This document shows, in pieces, positions 37,689-46,542 of a stretch of DNA of 64,000 bases. Source of the DNA: F1-120-MAGs118 sp013360535 (lineage in GTDB: Bacteria > Planctomycetota > UBA1135 > GCA-002686595); the NCBI GenBank assembly GCA_026647215.1, contig JAPKHC010000014.1, forward strand, positions 62,001 through 126,000, read 5' to 3'. Numbering within the stretch: the first letter of the stretch is position 1; each line of letters starts with the position of its first letter. The notes beneath the pieces were generated by a model, which saw nothing but the letters and a program-made list of their open reading frames with translations, made no database searches and had not been told where the DNA came from. Position numbers and translations under genes: made by a program.

Positions 37689-38561
37689 TCAGATCTGCAC
37701 GCCGAGCGGCTTGAGCGCCGCCGCACCGATCACGATCGACGCGAGCGCGACGACGAGCAGGATTCCGCCCTCGCCGCCGGGCAGCCAGCCCAGGTCGCGG
37801 TGCGGGTAGGCGATCGCGACGACGCGGAACGGCGAGTCGGACGTGAAAGCGGGCTCGGCCGGCCACAGGAGCGGCATGCGCTCGGCATCGGACAGCGCGA
37901 ACGAGTCGCGCGTCGACACGCGGCGCGGCTGCATCAGGCGCGGCGCCTCGCTGCCCGCGACCACGAGCTTGGTCTCGCGCGCGCCGCCGTGCTCGAGCAC
38001 GATCTCGTGCTGGCCCGGCGCGACCGCGACGAACTCCACGAACGCGCGGCCGTCGGACGTGCGCACCAGCGGCGAGAGCGCGCGCAGCCCCTCAGGGAAG
38101 GTCACCTTGAGGTCCTTCGTCTCGACGCCGGGGGCGAGCTCGACCTGCAGCATCGTCCCGCGCCCCGCCATCACCTTCGCGTCGCGCGCGTGCACCGGCA
38201 GCGGCTCGTAGGCGTAGCGCACGACGCACTGCGCCGTCATCACCATGAACGGCACGGCGAGCGGGAGGATCGGCCCGAAGTTGAGGCCGAGGTACACGAA
38301 GTTGCGCAGCACGACCTTCGTCACCGCGCTCGCCACGACGACGAGGTCGTCCTGGTAGAGCCGGATCTCGATCATGTGCGCCTTGATCTTGTCCTTGGCG
38401 CTCGCGATGCCCTTCTGCCACGAGATGCGCTTGAACACGAGCAGCGCGAGCACGCCGAACACCCCGCTCCAGAAGATCAGGGTGGTGGCGCTCCCCGCCC
38501 AGTCGGTGGCGGAGAACAGGACGTCGAAGAGCGACGTCATCGCGCTGTTGAAGCCGTTCAA
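37689..38561 (-). CDS. Inner-membrane protein with YidC/EMC3-like segment
   Basis: This 290-residue protein has a membrane segment at about 22-45 (TTLIFWSGVFGVLALLVF) and then a basic helical stretch, AKDKIKAHMIEIRLYQDD. A second hydrophobic pair follows (NFGPILPLAVPFMVMTAQ) and then RYAYEPLPV. A periplasmic beta-rich region covers about 130-245 and the C-terminal membrane helix is GGILLVVALASIVIGAAAL. The order helix, cytoplasmic basic hairpin, paired helices recalls the YidC/Oxa1/EMC3 insertase group, but that is a topology impression. It sits between the RHH-like gene and the HD hydrolase gene in a compact operon. Confidence 0.68.
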   Translation of the reverse strand: MNGFNSAMTSLFDVLFSATDWAGSATTLIFWSGVFGVLALLVFKRISWQKGIASAKDKIKAHMIEIRLYQDDLVVVASAVTKVVLRNFVYLGLNFGPILPLAVPFMVMTAQCVVRYAYEPLPVHARDAKVMAGRGTMLQVELAPGVETKDLKVTFPEGLRALSPLVRTSDGRAFVEFVAVAPGQHEIVLEHGGARETKLVVAGSEAPRLMQPRRVSTRDSFALSDAERMPLLWPAEPAFTSDSPFRVVAIAYPHRDLGWLPGGEGGILLVVALASIVIGAAALKPLGVQI

Positions 38562-38586
38562 GGGTCTCGCTCGGGCTTTCGCTGGA

Positions 38587-38784
38587 TCAGGAGATGTAGC
38601 CGAGGCCGCGCAGCTTCTCGGTGATGTCGGCGTCGGAGTTGGCGCCTTCGAACAGCGCGAGCTCCTTCTCGATGATGTGCACGATGAACTCCTCGTGCGA
38701 CGCGTAACCGGCCTTCTCCGCGATCTGCTTGCAGCGCGCGATCAGGGCGGGGTCGAGCTTGATCTTGTTGGCGTTCCCGAACAT
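38587..38784 (-). CDS. RHH-like small protein with C-terminal LGY motif
   Basis: The 65-residue protein reads as a ribbon-helix-helix unit (KIKLDPALIARCKQIAEKAG then SHEEFIVHIIEKEL) followed by a short acidic linker and the tail KLRGLGYIS. It aligns by eye with the protein at 57816, sharing G[YF].S..[ED]FIV[HY] and the KL..LGY end. It lies 34 bp after the start-proximal phosphodiesterase genes and 25 bp before the membrane-protein gene, all in the same operon. It could bind DNA as a regulator or act as a protein-interaction tag. Too small for more. Confidence 0.72.
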   Translation of the reverse strand: MFGNANKIKLDPALIARCKQIAEKAGYASHEEFIVHIIEKELALFEGANSDADITEKLRGLGYIS

Positions 38785-38818
38785 GGCGTGTCCTTTCCCT
38801 TGGGCCTTGGCGTGAGCG

Positions 38819-41059
38819 TCACTTCTCGAGCACGGGGTGGCCCTTCATCCCCTTGCCCGGCTGGATTCCATAGCGGCGCAGGATCTCGACCGTGAGGTCC
38901 TCGAGCTTGTGCGCGCCGTCCGCGACCTTGCGGTTGGAGAGCAACGACCCCGCGACGACGTCCGGCGCCATCAGGTGGCTGCCATTGAACGTGCCGCCGC
39001 GGTCGTTGTCGGAGAGCTGGTACGGCGTGATGCGACCTGTCGAGGCCTCGTCCGAGTTGTCGTAGTCGGTGTTGTAGCCGACCAAGATGTCGGGAGCCTC
39101 TGCGAGACGCTCGCTCGAGTACACGTCGCGCGCGAGGTCCGCGCGGAACACGACCTGCTTGCCACCGTTTTCCGCGTCGCGCCAGGCCTCGAGCTTGGCC
39201 TTGAGCTCGGCGAGCAGCGCCGGCGCCTCCGACGGGTCGACGATGCCCGACTCGTCGTCGGCCGTCGCCGGATCGTCGAGCTCGCGCCCCTTCAGGTTCA
39301 GGTACAGGCCGTTGAATCCGATGCCGTAGGCGCGCGTGCGCGCCCAGTCGACGTTCGTGCGGCGCGGCCACTCGGCGCCTTCGGCGAGGTCCTTGGGCCT
39401 CGACATGTAGCCCGACAGGAACACCGGCTTGAGCTCGTCGACCTCGGGCTGCACGCCCTCGCGCAGCACGAGGTAGCCGTTGTCGTACAGCCAGCGGTTG
39501 AGCCCGACGCGGCGGCGGTACGGCGCGAAGCCGTGGTCGCTCATCACGATCAGCGTCGTGTCCTCGCCGACCTTCTCGCGCAGGCGGCCGAGCACCGGAT
39601 CCATCTCCATGTAGAGGTCGTGGATCACGTCCTTCCACGTCGAGCCGTCGCGCTGCGACCACCACGAGGAGTCCTCGGCGGCGATGGCGGGTTCGTGGTG
39701 CGGGTGCTCCGCATCGGAGTGGCGCCACATCATGTGGCCGCACAGGTCGACGCCCGAGAAGTAGAAGAAACACAGCCCGCCCTCGGGCTTTTCCATGTAG
39801 CGCTCGAGCGCGAAGTCGAGCATGCGCTCGCCCTCGTCCTGCACGAGCTCGGCCTGCATCATGAACTCGCGCACGGTGACGACGCCGGCCTTGAGCGCGT
39901 TCACGTCCTCGGGCATGCCCTGCGTGTAGTACGGGCCGATGCCGGTGCGCGGATCAGCGACCTCGGCGCTGGCGCTGACGGGCTCGGACACCGGCGACGC
40001 GGGCACCGACGGGTCGATGTTGACCGGCGAGGCGTAGAACTCGAGCTCGCCCTTGCCCGCCGCGTCCGGCATCGAGCGCAGGTAGAAGCGCACGATGCCG
40101 TTGATGTTCATCAGCGACATCGGGAGCAGCTCGAACGTCACCGGCGCGAACTCGCTCCACTCGCCGGGCTCGAGCACGAGCACGCTCCCGCCGACTTCGA
40201 AGGCGCAGGCTTGCGCGGCCGTGTCGACGTAAACGCGGAGCGGCACGCTCGTCGCCGGATCACCCTGCTTGAACGCGTTCGGCGGGCCCGGAATGCGCGT
40301 GTCGACGGTGTCGACGAAGAGCGTGATGCTCTGCACGCGCGCGTCCGCCGTGATCGACTTCGCCGTCGCGTTGGTCGTGTAGATCGTGCACTGGCCGTAG
40401 GCCGAGTCGATCGCGGGCGTCATCATCCCGCTGAAGGACCAGCCCTCGGCGGGCTCGACGGGGAAGTTGGCCGGCATGCGCCAGATGTCCGCCGGAACGC
40501 CGTTGCGCGCGAGGATCGTCCAGAAGGCCTCGCCCGTGCGGTTCGAGCGCGTCTCGCCGCCGGTCGGCAGCTTCCACTCGCCGAACAGCTCGAAGGCCCC
40601 CGCGTGATCGGACACCGTGGTCGACGGGATCACGCCACGCGTCGTGAGGTCGCGGTGCAGGAAGTCGAACACGCCGTGGCCACCGGGATCGAAGCCGGTG
40701 ATGAAGTTCGACCACGCGACCGGCGACTGCGGCGGCGTCGAGGTGCCGAGCTCGTGGATGCCCTGCTCCGCCGCCAGCCGCGCGAAGTTGCGCATGCGGT
40801 CGGGATAGAGCGCGATCGTCTCGGCCAGGATCTCCGGGTCGAGCCCGTCGATGCCGAGCACGACGACGCGCGGGTATTTCGTCGCCGCGGCCGGCGTCGG
40901 CGCGAGCGCGACGTTCGACACGCCGGTGCCCGCGGGCGCCTCGCCGGTGGTCGCATCGCGCACGACCTTGCGCGGCACGCCGACGAGCACGCCCGCGAAC
41001 AGCGTCGCGAGCGCCACGTACGGCACCGCCGGCTTCACGCGTTGCCACAGGCTCGTCAC
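38819..41059 (-). CDS. Alkaline phosphatase superfamily enzyme, type I phosphodiesterase-like (second of pair)
   Basis: This 746-residue protein starts with a membrane helix (VPYVALATLFAGVLVGV), placing the domain in the periplasm. The fold is shown by VVVLGIDGLDPEI (first metal-binding Asp), the nucleophile region TPPQSPVAWSNFITGFD, DLCGHMMWRHSD, and the C-terminal IVMSDHGFAPYRR. These fit type I phosphodiesterase/nucleotide pyrophosphatases better than sulfatases, which need a CxPxR site. The substrate is unknown. It begins inside the last codons of the upstream paralogue (4-bp overlap, 41056-41059). Confidence 0.88.
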   Translation of the reverse strand: MTSLWQRVKPAVPYVALATLFAGVLVGVPRKVVRDATTGEAPAGTGVSNVALAPTPAAATKYPRVVVLGIDGLDPEILAETIALYPDRMRNFARLAAEQGIHELGTSTPPQSPVAWSNFITGFDPGGHGVFDFLHRDLTTRGVIPSTTVSDHAGAFELFGEWKLPTGGETRSNRTGEAFWTILARNGVPADIWRMPANFPVEPAEGWSFSGMMTPAIDSAYGQCTIYTTNATAKSITADARVQSITLFVDTVDTRIPGPPNAFKQGDPATSVPLRVYVDTAAQACAFEVGGSVLVLEPGEWSEFAPVTFELLPMSLMNINGIVRFYLRSMPDAAGKGELEFYASPVNIDPSVPASPVSEPVSASAEVADPRTGIGPYYTQGMPEDVNALKAGVVTVREFMMQAELVQDEGERMLDFALERYMEKPEGGLCFFYFSGVDLCGHMMWRHSDAEHPHHEPAIAAEDSSWWSQRDGSTWKDVIHDLYMEMDPVLGRLREKVGEDTTLIVMSDHGFAPYRRRVGLNRWLYDNGYLVLREGVQPEVDELKPVFLSGYMSRPKDLAEGAEWPRRTNVDWARTRAYGIGFNGLYLNLKGRELDDPATADDESGIVDPSEAPALLAELKAKLEAWRDAENGGKQVVFRADLARDVYSSERLAEAPDILVGYNTDYDNSDEASTGRITPYQLSDNDRGGTFNGSHLMAPDVVAGSLLSNRKVADGAHKLEDLTVEILRRYGIQPGKGMKGHPVLEK

Positions 41060-43215
41060 TTGGCCACCTGCTTCGCCGCGGGCTTCGCTTCGGGCTTCGG
41101 CTCAGGCTTCGCCGCGCGCTTCTCGCCGAACAGCGGCTGGCCCTGCATGTACGCCGGCGCCGGGACGCCGAAGACATCGAGCACCGTCGGCGCCATGTCC
41201 ATCAGGCGCGGCGTGCTCGTGTTGATCTTGCGGTTCGACCAGAACACGCCCGGCACGAGCCGCGGGTCGACGCAGTGGTCGCCCGACCAGCTCTTGGTGT
41301 TGTCCGTGAAGACTTCCTTCGGCACCGCACCCGTCGCGCAGTCCCACGAGTGACGGAAGCCGCGCTCGTAGCCGATCAGCAGCTCGGGCGCCATGTCCGC
41401 GTACGGTCCCTTGTGGACCTCGTGCGTGATGAAGGCCTCCTTGATGACACGCTCGCCCGTCTGCGGGTCGACCAGCGCCTCGAGCTTCTGCTTCAGCTCG
41501 CGGCACAGCGCGTCCATCTCCGGCCCCTTCGCCACGATGCCGTGCGCCTCGCGCCCCTTGCGGTTGATGAACACGCCCGTGAGGCCGAGCGTGAAGGCTT
41601 TCGTGCGCGTCCAGTCGACGTTCGCGAACCAGTCCGGCGAAGTCTCGCTGCCCTGCTTGAGGAACAGGTAGCCCTGCTCCTTCAGCCACGTGTTCAGGTT
41701 GACGCCGCGGCGGAAGTTGCAGAAGCCGTGGTCGCTGATGACCATCAGGCAGGTCTGCGGATCGTCCCCGAGCTTGACGAGCAGCTCTCCGACGAGCTTG
41801 TCCATCTCCGCGTAGGTGTCGGGGATCGTGTCCTTGTACTTCGCGAGCTCCTCCGCCGAGCGCCCGCGGTTCGCCGGGTGCGTCGGGTCGAGGAAGCGAT
41901 AGAACATGTGGCTGATGCGGTCGGACGTGTCGAACACGACCGTGACGAAGCCCTTCTTCGTCTTGTCGAGCACGTTCCACAGCTGCTTCTTGCGCTCGTC
42001 GCAGATCAGCCACGCCTGCTTGAGGAACGCCTCCTCGTCGATCACGCGCTCATTGAGCGCCCACGTGTCCTCCGCGAGGCCGAGCGTCGCATAGGGCCCG
42101 AGCATCTTCGCGAGGTAGATCGAGTAGACGAACGGGTGGCTGATCGGCATCACCGGCTCGTCCGGGTTGATGTTGATCGGCGTGACGTACAGCTCGAAAT
42201 GCTCGTCCCAGGTCTGGATGTACAGGCGCGTGATGCCCGTCATCCCTTCGAACGGCACGACCATCCACGGCGTGTACTCGCGCGGGCCGACCTCGACCGT
42301 CTCGTTGCCGATCGTGATGCGCGCGCGCTTCTTGGTGTCGTCGAGCTCGACCTTGAACGCGCACTTCATCGGCCCGTCCTTGCCGGCCGGGCCCGTGAGC
42401 TTCGACTCGATCACGTTGCCCGCGCGGCGGATCTGGTACTGCTGGCCACCGATGTGCGCACCCGCCGGCCGCGGCTTGGTCGAGTAGAACGAGAACGAGC
42501 CCTGCGTGCCCTGCAGGTCCGGCACGCACATGCCCGACAGCAGCGTGCCGTTCTTGAACGGCTGCGGCGGGAACGTGATCGGCACGCGGATGATCGACGA
42601 CCACACGCGCGCGTCGCCGAGCAGCTTCCAGAACGGCTGGCTCTTCTGCAGCAGCCGCTGCACGCCCTTCGTCCCCATCGGGATCTTGGCGAAGCCGAGG
42701 TTGAGCGTCTTCGGCAGAGTCATCGTCTCCGCGCTCGACAACATCGGCATGTAGTTGCACGGGTCGCGCGTCAGGAAGTCGTAGATGTTGTGCCGCGAGG
42801 CATCGACGCCCGTCGCGTAGGTCGACCACGCCACCGGCGAGATCGACGGGCAGGCGGTCTCGAGCGGGAAGAAGCAGCCCGACTCGCTGAGCTTCTTCAG
42901 CACCGGCATCCGCCCCTCGGCCATGTACTTCTGCGCCAGGCCCGGATCCATGCCGTCGAAGCCGATCACGACCACGCGCTTGAACTTCTGCGGCCCGTGC
43001 TTGCCCGGCGTCATCAGCCGCACCACCGCCTTCAGCGGCCACAGCAGCACGATGCCGATCGCCAGCAGGAACGTGCCCGCGAGCACCATCACCGACCCCG
43101 CCGCCGCAATGCCTGCGCCGGGACCGATGTAGGCGAGCGGCAGGGCTTGGGCGGCACCAGCAAGGCCGAGGAAGGCGGCCACGCCAGCAAAAGGCCGCAC
43201 TGCGGCTCGCATCAT
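41056..43215 (-). CDS. Alkaline phosphatase superfamily enzyme, type I phosphodiesterase-like (first of pair)
   Basis: The 719-residue product is the first gene of the five-gene operon. It has a signal peptide (VAAFLGLAGAAQALP), a YIGPGAGIAAAG motif and a further membrane helix (LLAIGIVLLWPLKAVV), then the catalytic domain. Motifs are VVVIGFDGMDPGL, nucleophile region CPSISPVAWSTYATGVD, DRISHMFYRFLDPTHP and MVISDHGFCNFRRGV. The C-terminus is a Lys/Pro/Ala-rich tail (KPEPKPEAKPAAKQVAK). ATG codons at 43215 and 43212 are both possible starts. It is a diverged paralogue of the next gene; both conserve metal sites. An ectoenzyme role on a phosphodiester or phosphonate substrate is inferred. Confidence 0.88.
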   Translation of the reverse strand: MMRAAVRPFAGVAAFLGLAGAAQALPLAYIGPGAGIAAAGSVMVLAGTFLLAIGIVLLWPLKAVVRLMTPGKHGPQKFKRVVVIGFDGMDPGLAQKYMAEGRMPVLKKLSESGCFFPLETACPSISPVAWSTYATGVDASRHNIYDFLTRDPCNYMPMLSSAETMTLPKTLNLGFAKIPMGTKGVQRLLQKSQPFWKLLGDARVWSSIIRVPITFPPQPFKNGTLLSGMCVPDLQGTQGSFSFYSTKPRPAGAHIGGQQYQIRRAGNVIESKLTGPAGKDGPMKCAFKVELDDTKKRARITIGNETVEVGPREYTPWMVVPFEGMTGITRLYIQTWDEHFELYVTPININPDEPVMPISHPFVYSIYLAKMLGPYATLGLAEDTWALNERVIDEEAFLKQAWLICDERKKQLWNVLDKTKKGFVTVVFDTSDRISHMFYRFLDPTHPANRGRSAEELAKYKDTIPDTYAEMDKLVGELLVKLGDDPQTCLMVISDHGFCNFRRGVNLNTWLKEQGYLFLKQGSETSPDWFANVDWTRTKAFTLGLTGVFINRKGREAHGIVAKGPEMDALCRELKQKLEALVDPQTGERVIKEAFITHEVHKGPYADMAPELLIGYERGFRHSWDCATGAVPKEVFTDNTKSWSGDHCVDPRLVPGVFWSNRKINTSTPRLMDMAPTVLDVFGVPAPAYMQGQPLFGEKRAAKPEPKPEAKPAAKQVAK

Positions 43216-43436
43216 GCGTGAAATTTCGGTCTTCAAACTGGGGACCCCCACCGGCGCCAAAGACGCCCCGGGTTCGGGTCTATCGTCCACGCCCCCACGG
43301 GGCTGGAGCCACCCAGACGTACGACAGCTGCGTTGGTGTTCCACGGGTCCCAAGGGGCCGGACAATTCTACCCGCATCCCCCCGCTTCCCCCACCCTCCA
43401 CCACTGCCCAGCCTGCTACGCCTCACCTCAACGCAG

Positions 43437-43470
43437 CGAGGCCGGCGACCGCGAACGGTGGCCGGCCTCG
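43437..43470 (-). terminator. Hairpin terminator, copy 1 of a three-copy family
   Basis: The arms cgaggccggc (43437-43446) and gccggcctcg (43461-43470) are fully complementary, with an inner accg/cggt stem closed by a cgaa tetraloop. The hairpin lies 21 bp beyond the stop of the exported-protein gene at 43491. The same hairpin follows the next two genes, at 44653 and 46487. Confidence 0.75.
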
Positions 43471-43490
43471 GGAGCGGACGTGCTCGAAAA

Positions 43491-44510
43491 TCAGGGCACG
43501 TAGGTCATCTCGAGAGCATTGGAGAGGCTCGTGGACTTGCAGGCCGGCGGATCCCTGAACCAGCCCTGCACGAAGACCTTGTTGCCGACGCTGAAGGGCG
43601 AGCCGAGCGAGCCGGGGTTGGCGGCCTGGAAGGCGTTCCAGTCGAGCGAGAGCGTGCCGTCGCAGGCGCCGGTCGTGCCGCCGGTGGCCTGGGCGCCGGA
43701 GCGGAAGGTCGGGGACTTCACACACAGGAAGCTCGTGCCGCCGGACACGCACCACGGCTGCGGCAGGGCGCTCAGGCCGTAGAAGACGATGCCGGTCTTC
43801 TGGCCCTCGACGCCGGTGATGTCGATCAGGCACGACGAGGCGGCGGCGACGCTCGGGTTGGCGTTGGCGCCGATCGAGGCCGTGCAGCCGTTGGTCGTGG
43901 TGCCCGCGGTGCAGTACGCGACGGGCGGCGCGACGCCGTCGAAGGCGAAGTTGTCGAGGCCGACGCCGGCCGTCGTGTTGATCTTGACCGTGATGCGGTC
44001 GAACGGGCCCGGGCCGGTCCAGTAGTCGGGAAGGCCGGGGAAGCCACCCGTGTAGGTGAACGTGCCGACGCCGAGCGACGTCACGCCGTTGAAGAGCTCG
44101 ATCGAATAGCTGTGGTTGGTCTGGTCGGGGAACGAACAGCTGAAGGTCGTCGCCGGAGCCGCGAGCTGGATCTCCCAGCCCGAGCCGGCGCCCACGTTGT
44201 CGAGCGCCTGCGGCGCAACCGCAACGCTCATCACGCCACCCTGCGAGACGAGGCACGCACCGGTGACGTTCGACGCCGGAGTCAGCGTGTCGGTCCCGAC
44301 CGTGAACGTCCCGAACTGCGTGATCGACACGATGCCGGCGGCAGTGAAGGCCGGTGAATTCGACGCGATCGGGCCGGTAGCCACGGCCGGGTTGTCGAAG
44401 TCGAGCTTGACCGGCACACCCGGCGGGGGGCCGCCGGTGAAACGGTTGACCTGAGCGGACGCGAGCGACGCACCGAGGGCGATCGCGCCAAGGGCGAGAG
44501 CAAGACGCAT
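43491..44510 (-). CDS. Exported protein with CTAG-type C-terminal domain
   Basis: This 339-residue protein starts at MRLALALGAIALGASLASAQ, preceded by an aggaga ribosome site. Residues about 25-195 are beta-rich (FTGGPPPGVPVKLDFDNP, SCSFPDQTNHSYSIELF, DRITVKINTTAGVGLDN), possibly a jelly-roll ligand-binding module, though no family is recognised. The shared C-terminal domain begins YCTAGTTTNGC and contains VEGQKTGIVFYGLSALP, WFRDPPACKSTSL and ends TYVP. This tail is nearly identical to that of the protein at 46543, which indicates recent duplication or gene conversion. Confidence 0.83.
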   Translation of the reverse strand: MRLALALGAIALGASLASAQVNRFTGGPPPGVPVKLDFDNPAVATGPIASNSPAFTAAGIVSITQFGTFTVGTDTLTPASNVTGACLVSQGGVMSVAVAPQALDNVGAGSGWEIQLAAPATTFSCSFPDQTNHSYSIELFNGVTSLGVGTFTYTGGFPGLPDYWTGPGPFDRITVKINTTAGVGLDNFAFDGVAPPVAYCTAGTTTNGCTASIGANANPSVAAASSCLIDITGVEGQKTGIVFYGLSALPQPWCVSGGTSFLCVKSPTFRSGAQATGGTTGACDGTLSLDWNAFQAANPGSLGSPFSVGNKVFVQGWFRDPPACKSTSLSNALEMTYVP

Positions 44511-44652
44511 GGGGAGTTTCTCCTGAAGTGCCTGAAGTTCCGGCGCGATCGGTTCACGGGCCGACCCGCCGTCAGGTTCAAGGCTAGTGCGTGGGCTCGA
44601 AACGTGGCGCGTTTTCTTGCGCTCCTCCAAAACCCGCGCGCCCTCAACTCAC

Positions 44653-44686
44653 CGAGGCCGACCCCCGCGAACGGTGGCCGGCCTCG
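44653..44686 (-). terminator. Hairpin terminator, copy 2 of a three-copy family
   Basis: The arms cgaggccg (44653-44660) and cggcctcg (44679-44686) pair perfectly, with the same cgaa loop region as copies at 43437 and 46487. It lies 53 bp beyond the stop of the gene at 44739. Confidence 0.7.
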
Positions 44687-44738
44687 TGACTTCGCGCCTG
44701 CCTTCAGACGCAGCTGGAAGCGGCGAAGGACGCGGCGG

Positions 44739-46280
44739 TCAGGGCAGGAAGTACATCTCGATCGCGTTCGACAGGTTCGTCGACTTGCCGGCCGGCGGGT
44801 CGCGGAACCACGCCTGCAACTGCAGCTTTTCGCCAGCCTGGAACGGGTTGCCGAGCGCGTTGGGATGCGAGGACAGGTAGGCGTTCCAGTCGAGGGACAG
44901 CGCGCCGTCGCAGGCGTCGACCGTGCCCGAAGCCGTCTGCGTGCCCGTGCGCTGGGTCGGCGACTTCACGCACAGGAAGCTCGACGCGTTCCAGGCCGAG
45001 TTGTGGCGCCCGGTCAGCGAGTAGAAGATCAGGCCGGATTTCTGGCCTTCGACGTTGGCCACCGAGATCTGGCACGCGTTCGCGGCCGAGGCGCTCGGCT
45101 GCGCGGAAGCCGAGATCGTCGCGACGCAGCCGTTCGTCGTCGTGCCCGCAGTGCAGTACGAGACGATCGGAGTGGTGCAGTTGTAGCGGAGGGTGCCGCT
45201 GAAGACGCGCCACCCGATCAGGTTCCCGCTCCAAGGCACGTCCTGAGCAGCACCGAGATGCATGGCGAGGTCGTTGTTGTAGTAGACCTGCCAATTGGAG
45301 CCCGTGCGGCTCACGTGGGACGCACCGTGGAGCACCAGCGAAATGCCCCACCAGCCCGGCGGGATCCAGGCGTCCGCAAGCTCGATCGTCGTGGGCTGGT
45401 TGGGCCCGGCGGTGAAGCCGCCTCCGCTGGAGAGCAGATTCCACACGCCTGGATTGGCGTGGTCGTTGAGGAACGTGTTGGGCTTGATGTGAACATCCAA
45501 GGTGACCCAACGACCCGTCGCTCCGCCCGCGTTGATGCCCATCTGCGACAGCAGGATTCCGGCCGGATTGGTGACCTCGAGCTCGAAGAAGAGCTGGCCG
45601 CCGACGGCTCCCGTGTTGTTGCCGGAGAGGACCGTCGTCAGGCCGGAACCATTGCAGGGCGTGGCCGGCGGCTGGGGGGGCGGCGGCGGAGTGCCGAAGC
45701 AGATTTCCCAGGACGCGAGCGTGCCGATGTCGTTGATCTCCCAGTCGTAGATCGTCAGCGTCCAGTCGCCAGTGGCCGGGGCGACGGCGGAGAGGCTCGT
45801 GTTGAAGATGCCGTGGGTGCCGTTGGGCCACGAATTGAAGAGCTGGTCGATCTTGCCGGGAGTGTGCGCAGGGGAGCCGTTGCCGCAGCCCACGAGCTGA
45901 AAGGGCGGGTGCTGCGGAGCGACGATGATGAAGTCACCGGCGAAGTTGCAGGCGAATCCGACCTGATTGAAGAGGTTGTAGGACACCTTGTCCGGCGAGG
46001 TCAGCACGATCTGCACGTCACCGGTGAACGTGTGGTTGAGACCGTTGAGCTTCACCTCGGTCACGGCCGTGGCACCGGGCGGAATCGACGTCACTTGGAG
46101 CACCGAGCTGAACTCCGCCGGAGGCAGGATCGACGGGTAGGTCCCGCCGCCGCCGGTGCCCGAGGTCGGAAAAGCGCCGCCCGCACCACCCGAGGTGCAG
46201 CCGAGCGTCTGGGCCGGTGCTGGGCCGGTGAAGGTGAGGAGCACCGCGAGCGTCGCGATGGAAACGAGGGAAGTACGCAT
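44739..46280 (-). CDS. Exported protein with proprotein-convertase P-like domain and CTAG C-terminal domain
   Basis: The 513-residue product has a signal peptide ending FTGPAPAQT. Residues about 50-195 resemble a P/Homo B domain (VKLNGLNHTFTGDVQIVLTS, GDWTLTIYDWEINDIGTLAS, then WEICFG), a module usually found after subtilisin-like proteases but here without one. Residues 200-370 are beta-rich and unidentified. The C-terminal domain begins YCTAGTTTNGC and contains VEGQKSGLIFYSLTG and WFRDPPAGKSTNL. It is the middle of three adjacent genes with related tails. An adhesion or matrix role is inferred. Confidence 0.82.
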   Translation of the reverse strand: MRTSLVSIATLAVLLTFTGPAPAQTLGCTSGGAGGAFPTSGTGGGGTYPSILPPAEFSSVLQVTSIPPGATAVTEVKLNGLNHTFTGDVQIVLTSPDKVSYNLFNQVGFACNFAGDFIIVAPQHPPFQLVGCGNGSPAHTPGKIDQLFNSWPNGTHGIFNTSLSAVAPATGDWTLTIYDWEINDIGTLASWEICFGTPPPPPQPPATPCNGSGLTTVLSGNNTGAVGGQLFFELEVTNPAGILLSQMGINAGGATGRWVTLDVHIKPNTFLNDHANPGVWNLLSSGGGFTAGPNQPTTIELADAWIPPGWWGISLVLHGASHVSRTGSNWQVYYNNDLAMHLGAAQDVPWSGNLIGWRVFSGTLRYNCTTPIVSYCTAGTTTNGCVATISASAQPSASAANACQISVANVEGQKSGLIFYSLTGRHNSAWNASSFLCVKSPTQRTGTQTASGTVDACDGALSLDWNAYLSSHPNALGNPFQAGEKLQLQAWFRDPPAGKSTNLSNAIEMYFLP

Positions 46281-46486
46281 GGCGGATTCCAGGCTCCGAA
46301 GTTGCAGAGGTCTCAGGGGGGCTCGGACAGCACTGGTGCTCCCGGCCGACGGCGTCAAAGACCGATTCAGCAGCCAACGTTACGGACGTTGGAAAAATGG
46401 CCGCGTCTTGCGGCCTCGACACCCCAGATCTCGCAGCCGAACGCGGTCGCCGACCCTCACCTCTGCCCCGACCCGACATGAGACAG

Positions 46487-46521
46487 CGAGGGCCGGCGAC
46501 CGCGAACGGTGGCCGGCCCCG
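46487..46521 (-). terminator. Hairpin terminator, copy 3 of a three-copy family
   Basis: The core ggccggc (46491-46497) pairs with gccggcc (46512-46518), with flanking cgag/ccg bases and the same accgcgaacggt loop region as copies 1 and 2. It lies 22 bp beyond the stop of the gene at 46543. Confidence 0.68.
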
Positions 46522-46542
46522 AGAGCGAAACGTGGCCTGAGA

